Assembly (NCBI RefSeq): GCF_002776525.5
Contig: NC_045443.1
Coordinates: forward strand, 43,317,747 to 43,381,746
Source: Piliocolobus tephrosceles
Taxonomy: Eukaryota; Chordata; Mammalia; Primates; Cercopithecidae
Direction of reading: 5' to 3'
DNA: 64,000 nt
Positions 32,964 to 46,254 of the stretch are shown here, piece after piece (positions within the stretch are counted from its first letter, which is position 1; each line of letters begins with the position of its first letter). A model generated the notes under the pieces. That model searched no databases. It was not told where the DNA came from and worked only from the letters and a program-made list of their open reading frames with translations. The translations under genes and the position numbers were made by a program.

Positions 32964-34779
32964 CATGATTGTTCTTAAAATAAGAAACACCACATAATAT
33001 TCAGTGTGCTTGATTTTGAAGGGCTCTTTATTTGGTTATATTTTAGGCATATGAAGCTATTTCATAATCACAAAGGGGGTAATTTAATGAGATTTAGAAT
33101 TGATAGTCTTCTGTTGACATAAATTTATAGTTATTTATATACATATTTATGTGTTCCTAAAATAAAATGTTCAAAGTTTTCGATTCAAATGTAACATGTC
33201 CAGAATTGAAATCATTGTGTGTGTTTCCAACTCGAACCCTCTTCTCTTCCCATAAACCCCATATTGGGAAATGGCACCACCATGGGCATAGTTGCTCAAG
33301 CTAGAAGGATGGGGGTATTTTGGCTCATCCCCTTCACTCTTCACATCTAATTAATTCACACTTCTGAATAACATTTACTAAATGCCAGGCCTTCTGCTAG
33401 TCTTTCATGAAGCTTGGAGTTAGAGTGAGAGATCAATATTACTCAAATGATCTTGCCAGTGACTGTACAAGTTACAGGTGGAGATAAGTGCTCTGCAGAA
33501 GGGAGTATGGCTCTGTGAGAGGAACAGAGGACCAGTTCTGACCTAGGAATCAAGGAAGACTTCCCTGAGGACGTGACCCTTGTTTGGACTCTATTCTGTT
33601 TATGCTAAGGATTTTAATAAGGAGCGGGTGATGGACATGACCCAGTGTACATTTTTAGAGGAATATCATGAGTCCTATCACTTCATCTCCTAAATATTTC
33701 TGACATCTGTTCGCTTTCCTCCATCCTCACGACCTTCACTGGTATGGGCCTCCATCAGCTCACTGTGGGGAAGTTTCCCTCATAGGGCACTGATAACACA
33801 TCTCATTAAAACTATACCGCATATACCTCCCCAACATAATATGTTCATGTATGTATTTGACAATAATATATATATTACTATTCTATTTATTATATACGTT
33901 AAAAGCATTCACAAAAAAATTAAAAATTCAAATGGTAAGATTTTACATTTATTTATTTGATAACAATACTTTTATTCTATTACTAAACATATATTCCTAA
34001 TTGTCATTAAGGTATTTTCATGTTAGAGAAATTTGCTTCACTATACAATATCATTTTTTTAAATCTTAGTTTAATACTCTGTGATACAGCAGTTCACAAG
34101 TCTACTTTCAAATCTGGCTTTCAAATTTGATTCTTTCACGTAATGGCTGTCATAGCTGAAAAGGGACCTCACAGAGACCCAGTGGGGGCAGTGCCCTATT
34201 GGCTATATTTCCCAAATCAAGCCATTCATTTCTCAATCCCATTCACTAATTTACAAAGATTTACTTATTTTTCATTGTTAGCCTGCAAATGGACACTAAA
34301 ATGAGGATCATTCTTAATAATTATGAATGTGAACCCATGAAACCTACTTCATAATTCTGAATTTGTTTTGACAGATTCTTTTCCACAGTCAGAGGGCCAT
34401 TGCTATACCTGACATTGTGGCTGACAAAAGAAGTCTTAATAGGACTGGAAGTGTCAGCTCTACTTTTTCTTGCTTCTTTATTCTCATGTTACTATTATTT
34501 TTAAAATCTGAGGTTTAGAGGAATCTTCTAACTCTACTTGTCTATTTGGGAAGACAAGCTAAACTAGATAATATAATTTATAAATTCCCTCAACTAAGTG
34601 AACAGAACTATAATACATTGAAATCTGCCAAAGAGAACACATCAGTGAGGGCACCACAGAATTCCTTTGTGTCTTCTTCGAGATACCTTGAGTACTGTAA
34701 GTGACAGGGAGCCATTTGATGTATGGGCTGAAGGGGGCCACCATCAATCTAGTAACCTAAACAGAAGTTCCAATATTTT
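32964..34779. other. Unassigned non-coding DNA
   Basis: AT-rich with an 'atatatattac' stretch (33870). The part at 33385-33600 ('aaatgccaggccttctgcta', 'gaagacttccctgaggacgt') is an ancient repeat of uncertain family. No gene seen. Confidence 0.5.
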
Positions 34780-35095
34780 CACCCTGCAGTCCACTTCGTA
34801 ACCCTTTCTTAGCCTTCCACAAGAGTCTCCTAACTGGAATCCCTCCATCCACTCCTGATGTAGTAGAGACTCCTAATGTCTCTACTACAGATTAGAAACT
34901 ACTTTCACAGAAGGCCATTTCTGAAACCCAGACTAGTTTATGTGTTACCCTACACTGAAGTTATTCAGAGGCTACCTTCCCCACTAATCTGCAAGTTTCA
35001 CAAAGGTAGATGCCATGTTCTTAATGGTTTTCCAGCACATAGCACATAACAGAAGCTCAATAAATATTTGTTGAATGGATAAGTGAGTAAACAGA
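34780..35095 (+). repeat. L2 element, 3' end
   Basis: 'ttcgtaaccctttcttagcc', 'cagcacatagcacataacag' and 'aagctcaataaatatttgtt' are the classic L2 3' end. An internal direct repeat 'gtctctactaca' near 34860-34890 is also seen. Confidence 0.75.
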
Positions 35096-35536
35096 ATATT
35101 TTTACAGTTAAATAACTTTAATTCTTTTATATTTACTTTAAATTTCAAGTCCTTAGAGGAGGAAGAATTGAAAAAATATGAAATATCAAATGTACATTTA
35201 GCTAAATTTTTAAAGTTTAGTAGGCTATATGCACAAATCAAATGAATAGCAATATTTGGAACTGTAACTATTTTTGGAATCTTGTGTGAATAAATTATAA
35301 TTTTAAAACATCAACACTAAGTGTCTATTGAACGTCATTTTTAAAGGAAAAAAGAAACATCAGTCTGTATTTAAAAAGTAACATACTTCATTTAACAGTT
35401 TTCTAATTTAGCAAATTATCTGGAGAATTCAGAACCCCAATCACCTAAAAGTTATCTTCCTTAAGAGTAAGTATGGTTTTTGCTTCCAGAATCATCTGGA
35501 TAAGTGCCAGCATTCTCCAAGTCACTTTCTTGGTAT
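35096..35536. other. Non-coding AT-rich DNA
   Basis: Nothing recognised. Confidence 0.6.
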
Positions 35537-35880
35537 GAAATGAACATTTGTGGCCAGGCGTGGTGGCTCATGTCTTGAATTCCAGCACTTCAGGAGGCCG
35601 AGGCAGGCAGATCATGAGGTCAAGAGATCGAGACCATCCTGGCCAACATGGTGAAACCTGTCTCTACTAAAAATGCAAAAATTAGCTGGGCATGGTGACG
35701 CGTGCCTGTAATCCCAGCTATTTGGGAGGCTGAGGCAGGAGAATCGCTTGAGCCCAGGAGGCAGAGGTTGCAGTGAGCCGAGATTGCGCCACTGCACTGC
35801 AGCCTGGCGACAGAACGAGACTCCATCTCAAAAAAAAAAAAAAAGAAAAAAAGAAAAAAGAAAAAGAAATGAACATTTGT
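35537..35880 (+). repeat. Target-site duplications of Alu at 35552
   Basis: GAAATGAACATTTGT occurs at 35537-35551 and 35866-35880 without mismatch. Confidence 0.95.
35552..35865 (+). mobile_element. AluS-type element
   Basis: Full length from 'ggccaggcgtggtggctcat' to 'ctccatctcaaaa' and a GAAA-rich tail. Bracketed by perfect 15-bp target duplications. Confidence 0.94.
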
Positions 35881-36500
35881 AAACGAAGTCTAATTAAATT
35901 TTATACTTTAAAAGAAGAGTTACAGGTTAATTTGTTCTGTTGTTTCTTGTTGCTATTTTTATAACAATCAGTATTTTGGAATTAACACTGTGGTTCAGAT
36001 ATGAACCATTTCACAAAATCAGCTTAATAATGGAGTCAACAATTATTTCTCCTTATTCAATCTTGTTACTTAGCTCAAAAAAGAACTGCATTGATTTTTC
36101 CTTTTCAGTGATGAAAAGGAATAGAACGCTAGAAAACCATCTTACAGCTTGGCATTGTTTTCACTTGTTTATTTATTCATTTATTCAATGAATGTATTCC
36201 AAGCTAATTCTTTTTGCAGCATTCTTTATCTGATTCTTGTCTCCTCTGGAAACTTCCTCCTTAATTTATTTTTTGCTTCTATATTTTCATCCTCGTTTGT
36301 ATTGACTGTAAAGTAGTCAAGCCTCTCTTATTTAAAAAGAAAGAGATGGGGAGAAGAGAGGAAAGGGGAGACAGGAAAAGAAAGAGAGGAAATATCCTTT
36401 GATTTTACATTTTTCTCTTTCTATGGCTCTCATATTTCTTCTATTTAAGAGCCAAGATTTTTGAAAGAATGGTTAATAAGTTTCAAAACTTTTATTTCCC
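35881..36500. other. Non-coding DNA with a GA-rich tract
   Basis: A purine-rich stretch (36335-36394, mixtures of GAAA and GGAGA) is the only structure seen. Confidence 0.55.
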
Positions 36501-36940
36501 ACTCACTCTTTAAATACCCACACCAACTCACAAAATTAATTTATTCTCACTGTAGAAAACTTGGAAAATGCAGCAAAATGGAAAGAAGAAAATCAAAACC
36601 ATCTGTAAATTTATATACTGCAGTTACCATTATTGATTTTTAGTTCATTTTGTTTATATGCATGTATTTTTTACATTCAGAATCATGTCCAATTTCATAT
36701 TTGTATATGACATTAAATTATGATCACTTTATGATATCATTAAAATTTTTCAAAAACCTAAATTTTAATAACTACAAAATATTCTACCATAAAGTTTTAT
36801 AATAGTTACTAATTTCAGATTTTCATTTTGTGTAAGTATGTATAATACTTTGTCCCAATCTCTGATTATGTCCATAAGATAAATTTCTGGAAGTAGAATT
36901 ACAGGGTTAAAAGAGCAACATTTAAAAATACCTGATACAG
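36501..36940 (+). repeat. Old L1M 3'UTR-like remnant
   Basis: Text such as 'ttctcactgtagaaaacttg', 'ccataagataaatttctgga' and 'agtagaattacagggttaaa' is typical of old L1M 3'UTR/non-coding LINE pieces. Family call from memory. Confidence 0.45.
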
Positions 36941-37360
36941 GAGGAGTGGCTTCAAGATGGCTGATAGAAGTACCAGGTACTCACTTCCTCCTAAAGGAAG
37001 GACCTAAATAGTAAGTAATCACACCTCAAACAGAGTGTCTACAAAAGAACACTGGAATTCATCAGGAAAGTGACAGGGAACATCTGAGGCATGGAAGGAA
37101 AGAGAAGCAAGGCAGCTGGTCCAGCTGGCATCAGCTGGGAGCCAGGAGACGCTCCTTGGTGCAGCAAAAGGGTAAGTGAGAGACTCCCAGTGGTCCACAT
37201 TCCCACCATGGACTCCTACAGTGCTAGCCATAGGAAAGCCCCTCAGCCCTCACAGGCCCTGAGACTAGTGTAGGGAACTGCCTGAGGTCCATACCACAGC
37301 ATTGTTCCAGACAGATAGTTTGTGCTGGGTCCCACACATCCCTCAAAACCCAAGCAGCTG

Positions 37361-37659
37361 GCCAGGCACAGGGGCTCATGGCTGTAATTCCAGCACTTTG
37401 AGAGGCTGAGGTGGGCGGATTGTTAACCCCAGGAGTTTGAGAATAGTGTGGGCAACATGGAGAAACCCCATCTCTGCAAAAAATACAAAAATTAGCCAGA
37501 TGTGGTGGCATGCACCTGTAATCCCAGCTATTTGGAAAGCTGAGGTGGGAGGATTGCTTGAGCCCGGGAGGTCGAGGCTACAGTGAGCTGTGATTGCACC
37601 ACTGCACTCCAGCCTTAAAACAGAGCAAGACTTTGTCTCAAAAACAAAAACCAAAAAAC
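37361..37659 (+). mobile_element. AluS/J-type element in the L1-C 5'UTR
   Basis: Full-length plus-strand Alu from 'gccaggcacaggggctcatg' to 'aagactttgtctcaaaaac'. Perfect 12-bp target duplications CCCAAGCAGCTG at 37349-37360 and 37660-37671. Confidence 0.95.
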
Positions 37660-37671
37660 CCCAAGCAGCTG

Positions 37672-39200
37672 CAGCACCATGCCATTTTGAGATCCCGGCC
37701 CCCAACAGACTGCATCCTACCCTGGAACCCAATAATCCCTGTATTTCCACATTCATGGAGCCCTACTGACCCCCTCCCAAGTCTGCCTGGAGGGCTGCAG
37801 TGGTACAATGCTGGCTGGACCTAGCAGTGTGGCCAGGTCCCTAGTACTTTAGCCCGCAGTGTCCTACACCCAAGAAAATGGGCAGTATAGCACACCAGAG
37901 AAGATGCCACCAGGACAAAAAGAGCAGAAGTGTGCACTCCCCAGAGCTTGAGGCCATGGCCACTGACAGCAACTCTGCTCTCCCACACCTTCAGTAGTGG
38001 GGCTGCCATGCACCTGCACATGCCTGCAGAGGGCCTGAGGACTGACCTGCCCAAATGCCATCCTGGGGCCTGAAGACAGGCTTACCCTGCTCACTGCCAC
38101 CACAACTAGGTGCCTAGGGATTGCCTTGCTCTGCCCACCACAGCCTGGCCCATGTGCACCATCGGAGTACCTGAGAACAGGCTTAACCTGCCCTGTGCTA
38201 CCCTCTACAGTGCCTGAGTGTTCAGGACCCTAAGGATCAACCTGTCCTGCCTGTCATATCTGACACATGCGTGTACCATCTGGGGGCCTAACACAGGCCC
38301 AGACTGCCTGCTGCCAGCATCCAAGCATGCAATGCCATACAGGAGCCTGAAGAATGCCCAAACCCAGCCACCACAGTTGCCCCTGTGTGCACCATTGAGG
38401 GACCTGAGGACAGGCCGATTCTATCTGACATAGCTCCCTGCACTCCCTGAGTGTGGCATCTGGGGGCCTGGGGATCAACCTACCCTACCTGCCACTTCTG
38501 ATATGTGCCTACACCATCAAGGGGCCTCATAACAGGCCCAGACTGCCTGCTGCCAGCACCCAAGCATGCTATCCGAGGGGCCTAGAAATCACTCCACCCT
38601 GCCCATCACAGACCATGCCTGAGCACATTATCAGGGGCCTGAGGACAAGCCCACCCCATGGGTACTACTCAAACCCCCACTGCCCAAGCATGTTGTCCAG
38701 AGGGATGGGGATTGTCACGTCCTGCCTACCACCACTACATACACACACACACAAACACACGCACACATCCCAGGAGTCTGAGGATGGCCCTGCACAGCAT
38801 GTTGCCATCACCACCACCAACACCCACCTGCACCATCCCACAAAGGCTGAGAATTGGCCCACTCAACCCATTGCTGCCACCATTGAAGCTAATGTGTGCT
38901 GACTGGGGGCCTAAGGATTGGCTTGCCACCACTACTGAAATTGCTGATGCCATGCGTACTGTCCAAGGGCCCAAGAACCTGCCCACCCACCCAACTTACC
39001 CCTGTCATTGCTGGTACACAGAAAAGCAACCTGGAGGCCCAATAAATGTCCCCCCAGAACCAGCTAAAACTTACCCAAGAGCTCAAGGAAAGGCATGTTG
39101 GCCTACTTCCACCACTACTGGGGCCTTAGGACAGGTCCATTTAGTATCCCCATCCCCAGCAAAGCCTCATGACAGCCTCCACTAACAACTGTAGCCTAAG
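37672..39200 (+). repeat. GC-rich tandem array in the L1-C 5'UTR
   Basis: Loosely repeated phrases of the form 'ggcctgaggacaggc-cacc-tgcc' recur at irregular spacing of roughly 60-80 bp. A longer block recurs about 239 bp apart: 'aggcccagactgcctgctgc' begins at 38295 and 38534, each preceded by related text ('cctgcctgtcatatctgaca' against 'cctacctgccacttctgata'). A CA microsatellite lies at 38740-38769. Repeated 5'UTR blocks are known in older primate L1s. The Pro/Cys-rich frames here (149 and 175 codons) follow from the repeat composition. Confidence 0.7.
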
Positions 39201-39403
39201 CCACTGAGGAAATCACATGATGCTGTCTACAGCCAAAGAAATCATACAGAGATTACACTGCTGCATCCACCCAGAATCAAAGCTAAAGTGCCTTACCCAA
39301 CCGACACCACAGATACATCTGCAGGAAAAAATCCTTACCTATGAAAGCCAGACCAAAAAATTAGAAGAGGTGACTGTTATAACAGATGAGTAGATATCAA
39401 TGT

Positions 39404-39466
39404 AAGTACAAAAAAAAAAAAAAAAAAAAAGAAAGAAAAAGAAAGAAAGAAAGAAAAGAAAAGCAA
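39404..39466 (+). repeat. Poly(A) / GAAA microsatellite in L1-C
   Basis: About 20 A's followed by (GAAA)n. A second run of about 22 A's is at 39838-39860. Both lie in the A-rich ORF1 leader of L1-C and are local expansions. Confidence 0.85.
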
Positions 39467-41320
39467 CAAAACATTATAAATTCAGAGAAACACAATAATT
39501 CTCCAGTAGCAGGTTCCAACCAAAAATTTATGCAATGCCTGAAAAAGAATTTAAAATAATAAAGAAGCTCAGTTAGATACCAGAGAACACAGATAAATAA
39601 TATGAAGAAAGCAGAAAAGCAATTCATTATGTGAATAAGTAGTTCACCAAAGAGATAAATGTCATGGAAAAAAGAAAAACAAAAAACCTGGAACTAAAGA
39701 ATTTAGAAATCCTGAAACTAAAGAATTCAATAAATAAAATAAAAAATATAATTGATAACCTCAACAATAGACTAGATTAAGCTGAAGAAAGACTTTCTGA
39801 ACTTAAAGACAAATCTTTTGAAATAACTCAGTCAGACAAAAAAAAAAAAAAAAAAAAAAAGAAAGAAGAAAGGAAGAGAGAAAAAGAGTGGAAAATCATA
39901 GACACCCTATGTGACATGTGGACACCATAAAGTGACCAAATAATCAAATTGCAATGTTCCATAAGAAAAAGAGATGGACAAAGTCACAGAAAACCTACTT
40001 ACCAAAATCATAGGTGAAAAATTCCAAAGTCTTGCAGAGATATAAACATCTAGACACAACAAAGTCAAAGAACCTCAAACAGACCGAACTCAAAAACATC
40101 TTCTTGAATGCACATTATAGTCAAACTGTTGAAAGTTGAAGACAAAGAGACAACTCTTAAAAACAGCAAGAGAAAAGTGTCAAATCACAGAAAAGGGAAT
40201 ACCCATCAGACTAACAGCAAATTCTCAGCAGAAACTTTACAGGCCAAGAGAGTATGGGATGATATATTAAAAGAGTGCCAAGGGAAGGCCATTCCAAGAT
40301 GGCCAGATAGGAAGAGTTCCAGTCTGCAGCTCCCAGTGTGATCGATTCAGAAGACGGGTGATTTCTGCATTTCCAACCAAGGTACCTGATTCATCTCATT
40401 GGGACTGGTTGTACAGTAGGTGCAGCCCACGGAGAGGGAGTCAAAGCAGGGTGGGGCATCACCTCACCTAGGAAGCACAAGGGGTCAGGGGATTTCCCTT
40501 TCCCAATCAAGGGAAACCATGACAGACTGTACATGGAAAAATGGGACATTCCCATCAAATACTGAGTTTTGCCAATGGTCTTAGCAAACTGCACACCAGG
40601 AGATTATGTGCTGCGCCTGGCTCCGCGGGACCCACACACATGGAGACTTGCTCACAGCTAACAGCAGTCTGAGATTGATCTGCAAGGCAGCGGCCTGGCA
40701 GGGGGAAGGGCATCCACCACTGCTGAGGCTTGAGTAGGTAAACAAAGCAGCCGAGGAAGCTCGAACTGGGTGGAGCCCACCGCAACTCAGCAAGGCCTGC
40801 TGCCTCTGTTGACTCCACCTGTGAGGACAGCGCATAGCTGAACAAAAGGCAGCAGAAACTTCTGCAGACTAAAATGTCCCTGTCTGACAGCTCTGAAGAG
40901 AGCAGGGATTCTCCCAGCATGGTGTTTGAGCTCTGAGAACAGACAGACTGCCTCCTCAAGTGGGTCCCTGACGCCTGTGTAGCCTAATCGGGAGACACCT
41001 CCAAGTAGGGGCTGACTGACACCTCATAGAGGCAGGTGCCTCTCTGGGACGAAGCTTCCAGAGGAAGGATCAGGCAGCAATATTTGCTGTTCTGCAATAT
41101 TTGCTGTTCTGCAGCCTCTGCTGTTGATATCCGGTCAAACAGGGTCTGGGGAGAACCTCCAGCAAACTCCAACAGGCCTGAAGCTGAGGGACCTGACTGT
41201 TAGAAGGAGAACTAACAAACAGAAAGGAACAGCATCAGCATCAACAAAACGGACATCCATACAAAAACCCCAACTATAGGTCACCAACATCAAAGACTAA
41301 AGGTAAACAAAACCACAAAG

Positions 41321-42397
41321 ATGGGGAGAAACCAGAGCAGAAAAGCTAAAAATTCTAAAAACCAGAGTGCCTCTTCTCCTCCAAATGATCACAGCTCCTC
41401 ACCAGCAATGGAACAAAGCTGGATGGAGAATGAGTTTGACAAGATGGCAGAAGTAGGCTTCAGAAGTTCAGTAATAACAAACTACTCCGAGCTAAAGGAG
41501 GATGTTCAAACCCATTCACAAGGAAGCTAAAAACCTTGAAAAAACATTAGACGAATGGCTAACTAGAATAAACAGCATAGAGAAGACCTTAAATGATCTG
41601 ATGGAGCTGTAAACCATGGCATGAGAACTACGTGACACAAGCACAAGCTTCACTAGCTGATTCGATCAAGTGGAAGAAAGGGTATCAGCGATTGCAGATC
41701 AAATTAATGAAATAAAATGAGAAGAGAAGTTTAAAGAAAAAAGAGGAAAAAGAAATGAACAAAGCCTCCAAGAAATATGGGACTATGTGAAAAGACCAAA
41801 TCTACATTTGATTGGTATACCTGAAAGTGATGGGGAGAATGGAACCAAGTTGGAAAACACTCATCAGGATATTATTCAGGAGAACTTCCCCAACATAACA
41901 AGGCAGGCCAACATTCAAATTCAGGAAATACAGAGAACACCACAAAGATAGTCCTTGAGAAGAGCAACCCCAAGACACATAATTGTCAGATTCACCAAGG
42001 TTGCAATGAAGGAAAAAATGTTAAGGCAACCAGAGAGAAAGGCATGGTTACCCACAAAAGGAAGCCCATCAGACTAACAGCAGATCTCTTGGCAGAAAAT
42101 CTACAACCAGAAGAGAATGAAGGCCAATATTCAACAATCTTAAAAAAAGAATTTCAACCCAGAATTTTATATCCAGTCAAATTAAGTTTCATAAGTGAAG
42201 GAAAAATAAAATCCTTAACAGACAAGCAAATGCTGGGAGATTTTTTCACCACCAGGCCTGCCTTACAAGAGCTCCTGAAAGAAGCACTAAATGTTGAAAG
42301 GAAAACCAGTACCAGCCACTGCAAAAACATGCCAAATTTTAAGACCATCAATGCTGTGAAGAAACTGCATCAACTAATGGTCAAAATAACCAGTTAA
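41321..42397 (+). pseudogene. L1-B ORF1 relic
   Basis: Starts MGRNQSRKAKNSKNQSASS at 41321 with the usual context, and is open 69 codons to a TAA after 'QTHSQGS'. The C-terminal part is open again at 42044-42397 (ending ...MVKITS), covering much of the RNA-binding region, but in a different open piece. At least one stop or frameshift in between destroys the coiled-coil/RRM continuity. Confidence 0.9.
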
Positions 42398-42404
42398 CAT
42401 AATA

Positions 42405-45400
42405 ATGACAGGATCAAATTCACACATAACAATATTAACCTTAAATGTAAATGGGCTAAATGCCCCAATTAAAAGACACCAACTGGCAAATTGGATAAAG
42501 AGTCAAGACCCATCAGTGTGCTGTATTCAGGAGACCCTTCTCACATGAAGAGACACACATAAGCTCAAAATAAAGGGATGGAGGAAGATCTACCAATCAA
42601 ATGGAAAGCAAAAACAACGCAGGGGTTGCAATCCTAGTCTCTGATAAAACAGACTTTAAACCAACAAAGATCAAAAGAGACAAAGAAAACCATTACATAA
42701 TGTTAAAGGGATCAATTCATCAAGATGAACTAATTATCCTAAATTTATATGCACCCTAAATATATATATATATATCCTAAATATACAAGAGCACCCAAAT
42801 TCATGAAGCAAGTCCTTAGAGACCTACAAAGAGACTTAGACTCCCATACAATGATAATGGGAGACTTTAACTGTCAATATTAGACAGATCAATGAGACAT
42901 AAGGTTGACAGTAATATCCAGCACTTAAACTCAGCTCTGCACCAAGCAGACCTAATAGACATCTACAGAACTCTCCCCAGCAAATCAACAGAATATATAT
43001 TATTCTCAGCACCACATTGTACTTATTCCAAAACTGACAACATAGTTGGAATTAAAGCACTCCTCAGCAAATGTGAAAAAACAGAAATCACAACAAACTG
43101 TCTCTCAGACCACAGTGCAATCAAATTAGAACTCAGGGTTCAGAAACTCACTCAAAACTGCACAACTACATGGAAACTGAACAACGTGCTACTGAATGAC
43201 TACTGGGTAGGTAATGAAATGAAGGCAGAAATAAAGACGTTCTTTGAAACCAATGAGAACAAAGACACAACGTACCAGAATCTCTGAGACACATTTAAAG
43301 CAGTGGGTAGAGGGAAATTTATAGCACTAAATGCCCACAAGAGGAACAGGAAAGATCTAAAATCGACACCCTAACATCACAATTAAAAGAACTAGAGAAA
43401 CAAGAGCAAACAAATTCAAAAGCTAGCAGAAGGCAAGAAATAACTAAGATCAGAGCAGAACTGAGGGAGACAGAAACACAAAAAACCCTACAAGAAATCA
43501 ATGAATCCAGGAGCTGCTTTTTTTTTTTTTAAAAGATCATCAAAATTGATAGACCACTAGCAAGACTAATAAAGAAGAAAAGAGAGAAGAATCAAACCGA
43601 TGCAATAAAAAATGATAAAGGGGATATCACCACTGATCCCACAGAAATACAAACTACCATCAGAGAATACTATAAACACCTCTACCTAAATATACTAGAA
43701 AATCTAGAAGAAATGAGTAAATTCCTGGACACATACACCCTCCCAAGACTAAACCAGGAATAAGTGAAATCTCTGAATAGACCAATAACAGGCTCTGAAA
43801 TTGAGGCAATAATCAATAGTCTACCAACCAAAAAAAGTCCAAGACCAGATGGATTCACAGCTGAATTCTACCAGAGGTACAAAGAGGGGCTGGTACCATT
43901 CCTTCAGAAAATATTCCAATCAATAGAAAAAGAAGGAATCCTCCCTAATTCACTTTATGAGGCCAGCATCATCTTGATACCAAAGCATGGTAGAGACACA
44001 ACAAACAAAGAGAATTTTAGACCAATATCCCTGAAGAACATCAATGCAAAACTCCTCAATAAAATACTGGCAAACTGAATCCAGCAGCACATCACAAAGC
44101 TTATTCACCACAATTAAGTTGACTACATCTCTGGGATGCAAGCCTGGTTCAACATATGCAAATCAGTTAATGTAATAACTCACATAAACAGAACCAATGA
44201 CAAAAACCACATGGTTATCTCAATAGATGCAGAAAAGACGTTCAACAAATTCAACATCCCTTCATGTTAAAAACTCTGAATAAACTAGGTATTGATGGAA
44301 CTTATCTCAAAACAGTAAGAGCTACTTATGACAAACCTAAAGCCAAAAGCATATTGAATGGGCAAAAACTGAAATCATTCCATTTGAAAACTGGTACAAG
44401 ACAGGGATGCCCTCTATCACCACTCCTATTCAACATAATGTTGGAAGTTCTGGCTAGGGCAATCAGGCAAGAGAAATGAATAAAGGGTATTCAATTAGGA
44501 AAATAGGAAGTCAAATTGTCCCTGTTTGCATATGACATGATTGTATATTTAGAAAACCACTATCATCTCGGCCCAAAATCTCCTTAAGCTGATAAGCAAC
44601 TTCAGCAAAGTCTCAGGATACAAAATCAATGTGCAAAAACCACAACCATTCATATATGCCAATAACAGACAAACAGAAAGCCAAATCAAGAGTGAACTCC
44701 CATTCACAATTGCTACAAAGAGAATAAAATACCTAGGAATCCAACTTACAAGGGATGTGAAAGACCTCTTCAAGGAGAACTACAAACCACTGCTTAATGA
44801 AATAAAAGAGGACACAAACAAATGGAAGAACATTCCATGATCATGGATAGGAAGAATCAATATTGTGAAAATGGCCATACTGCCCAAGGTAATTTATAGA
44901 TTCAATGCCATCCCCATTAAGCTACCAATGACTTTCTTCACAGAATTGGAAAAAACTGCTTTAAAGTTCATATGGAAGCAAAAAAGACCCCGTATTGCCA
45001 AGACAATCCTAAGCCAAAAGAACAAAGCAGGAGGCATCATGCTACCTGACTTCAAACTATACTACAAGGCTACAGTAACCAAAACAGCATGGTACTGGTA
45101 CCAAAATAGAGATATAGACCAATGGAACAGAACAGAGCCCTCAGAAATAATACCACACATCTATAGCCATCTGATCTTTGACAAACCTGAGAAAAACAAG
45201 AAATGGGGAAAGGATTCCCTATTTAATAAATGGTGCTGGGAAAATTGGCTAGCCATAAGTAGAAAGCTGAAACTGGATCCTTTCCTTACTCCTTATACGA
45301 AAATTATTACAAGATGGATTAGAGACTTAAATGTTAGACCTAAAACCATAAAAACCCTAGAAGAAAACCTAGGTAATACCATTCAGGACATAGGCATGGG

Positions 45401-46254
45401 CAAGGACTTCATGTCTAAAACACCAAAAGCAACGGCAACAAAAGCCAAAATTGACAAATGGGATCTAATTAAACTAAAGAGCTTCTGCACAGCAAAAGAA
45501 ACTACCATCAGAGTGAACAGGCAACCTACAGAATGGGAGAAAAATTTTGCAATCTACTCATCTGATAAAGGGCTAATATCCAGAACCTACAAAGAACTCA
45601 AACAAATTTACAAGAAAAAAGCAAACAACCCCATCAAAAAGTGGGCAAAGCATATGAGCCGACACTTCTCAAAAGAAGACATTTATGCAGCCAACAGACA
45701 CATTGAAAAATGCTCATCATCACTGGCCATCAGAGAAATGCAAATCAAAACCACAATGAGATACCATCTCATTCCAGTTAGAATGTCGATCATTAAAAAG
45801 TCAGGAAACAACAGGTGCTGGAGAGGATGTGGAGAAATAGGAACACTTTTACACTGTTGGTGGGAGTGTTAATTAGTTCAACCACTGTGGAAGACTGTGG
45901 CAATTCCCCAAGGATCTAGAACTAGAAATACCATTTGACCCAGCCATCCCATTACTGGGTATATACTCAAAAGATTATAAATCATGCTACTATAAAGACA
46001 CATGCACAGGTATGTTTATTGCGACACTATTCACAATAGCAAGGACTTGGAACCAACCCAAATGTCCATCGGTGATAGACTGGGTTAAGAAAATGTGGCA
46101 CATATACACCATGGAATACTATGCAGTCATAAAAAAGGATGAGTTCATGTCCTTTGGAGGGAAATGGATGAAGCTGGAAACCATCATTCTCAGCAAACTA
46201 TCACAGGGACAGAAAACCAAAAACTGCATGTTCTCACTCATAAGTGGGAATTGA
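42405..46254 (+). pseudogene. L1-B ORF2 relic with a 335-codon open 3' part
   Basis: ORF2 starts at ATG 42405, eight bases after the ORF1 stop. Endonuclease and reverse-transcriptase parts are interrupted by stops, an AT-dinucleotide expansion (42755-42790) and a T12 expansion (43518-43530). The catalytic FADD box reads FAYD (44525-44536), so a metal-binding Asp is lost. From 44865 to 45872 the frame is open for 335 codons, through the post-RT region to the Cys-rich motif (CWRGCG...HCWWEC), where Lys is replaced by a stop. Open again at 46012-46254 to the natural end. Confidence 0.93.

Noticed and set aside
38453..39185. Pro/Cys/His-rich frames of 149 and 175 codons
   Set aside because: They lie in the GC-rich repeated 5'UTR of L1-C, overlap each other in different frames and reflect repeat composition.
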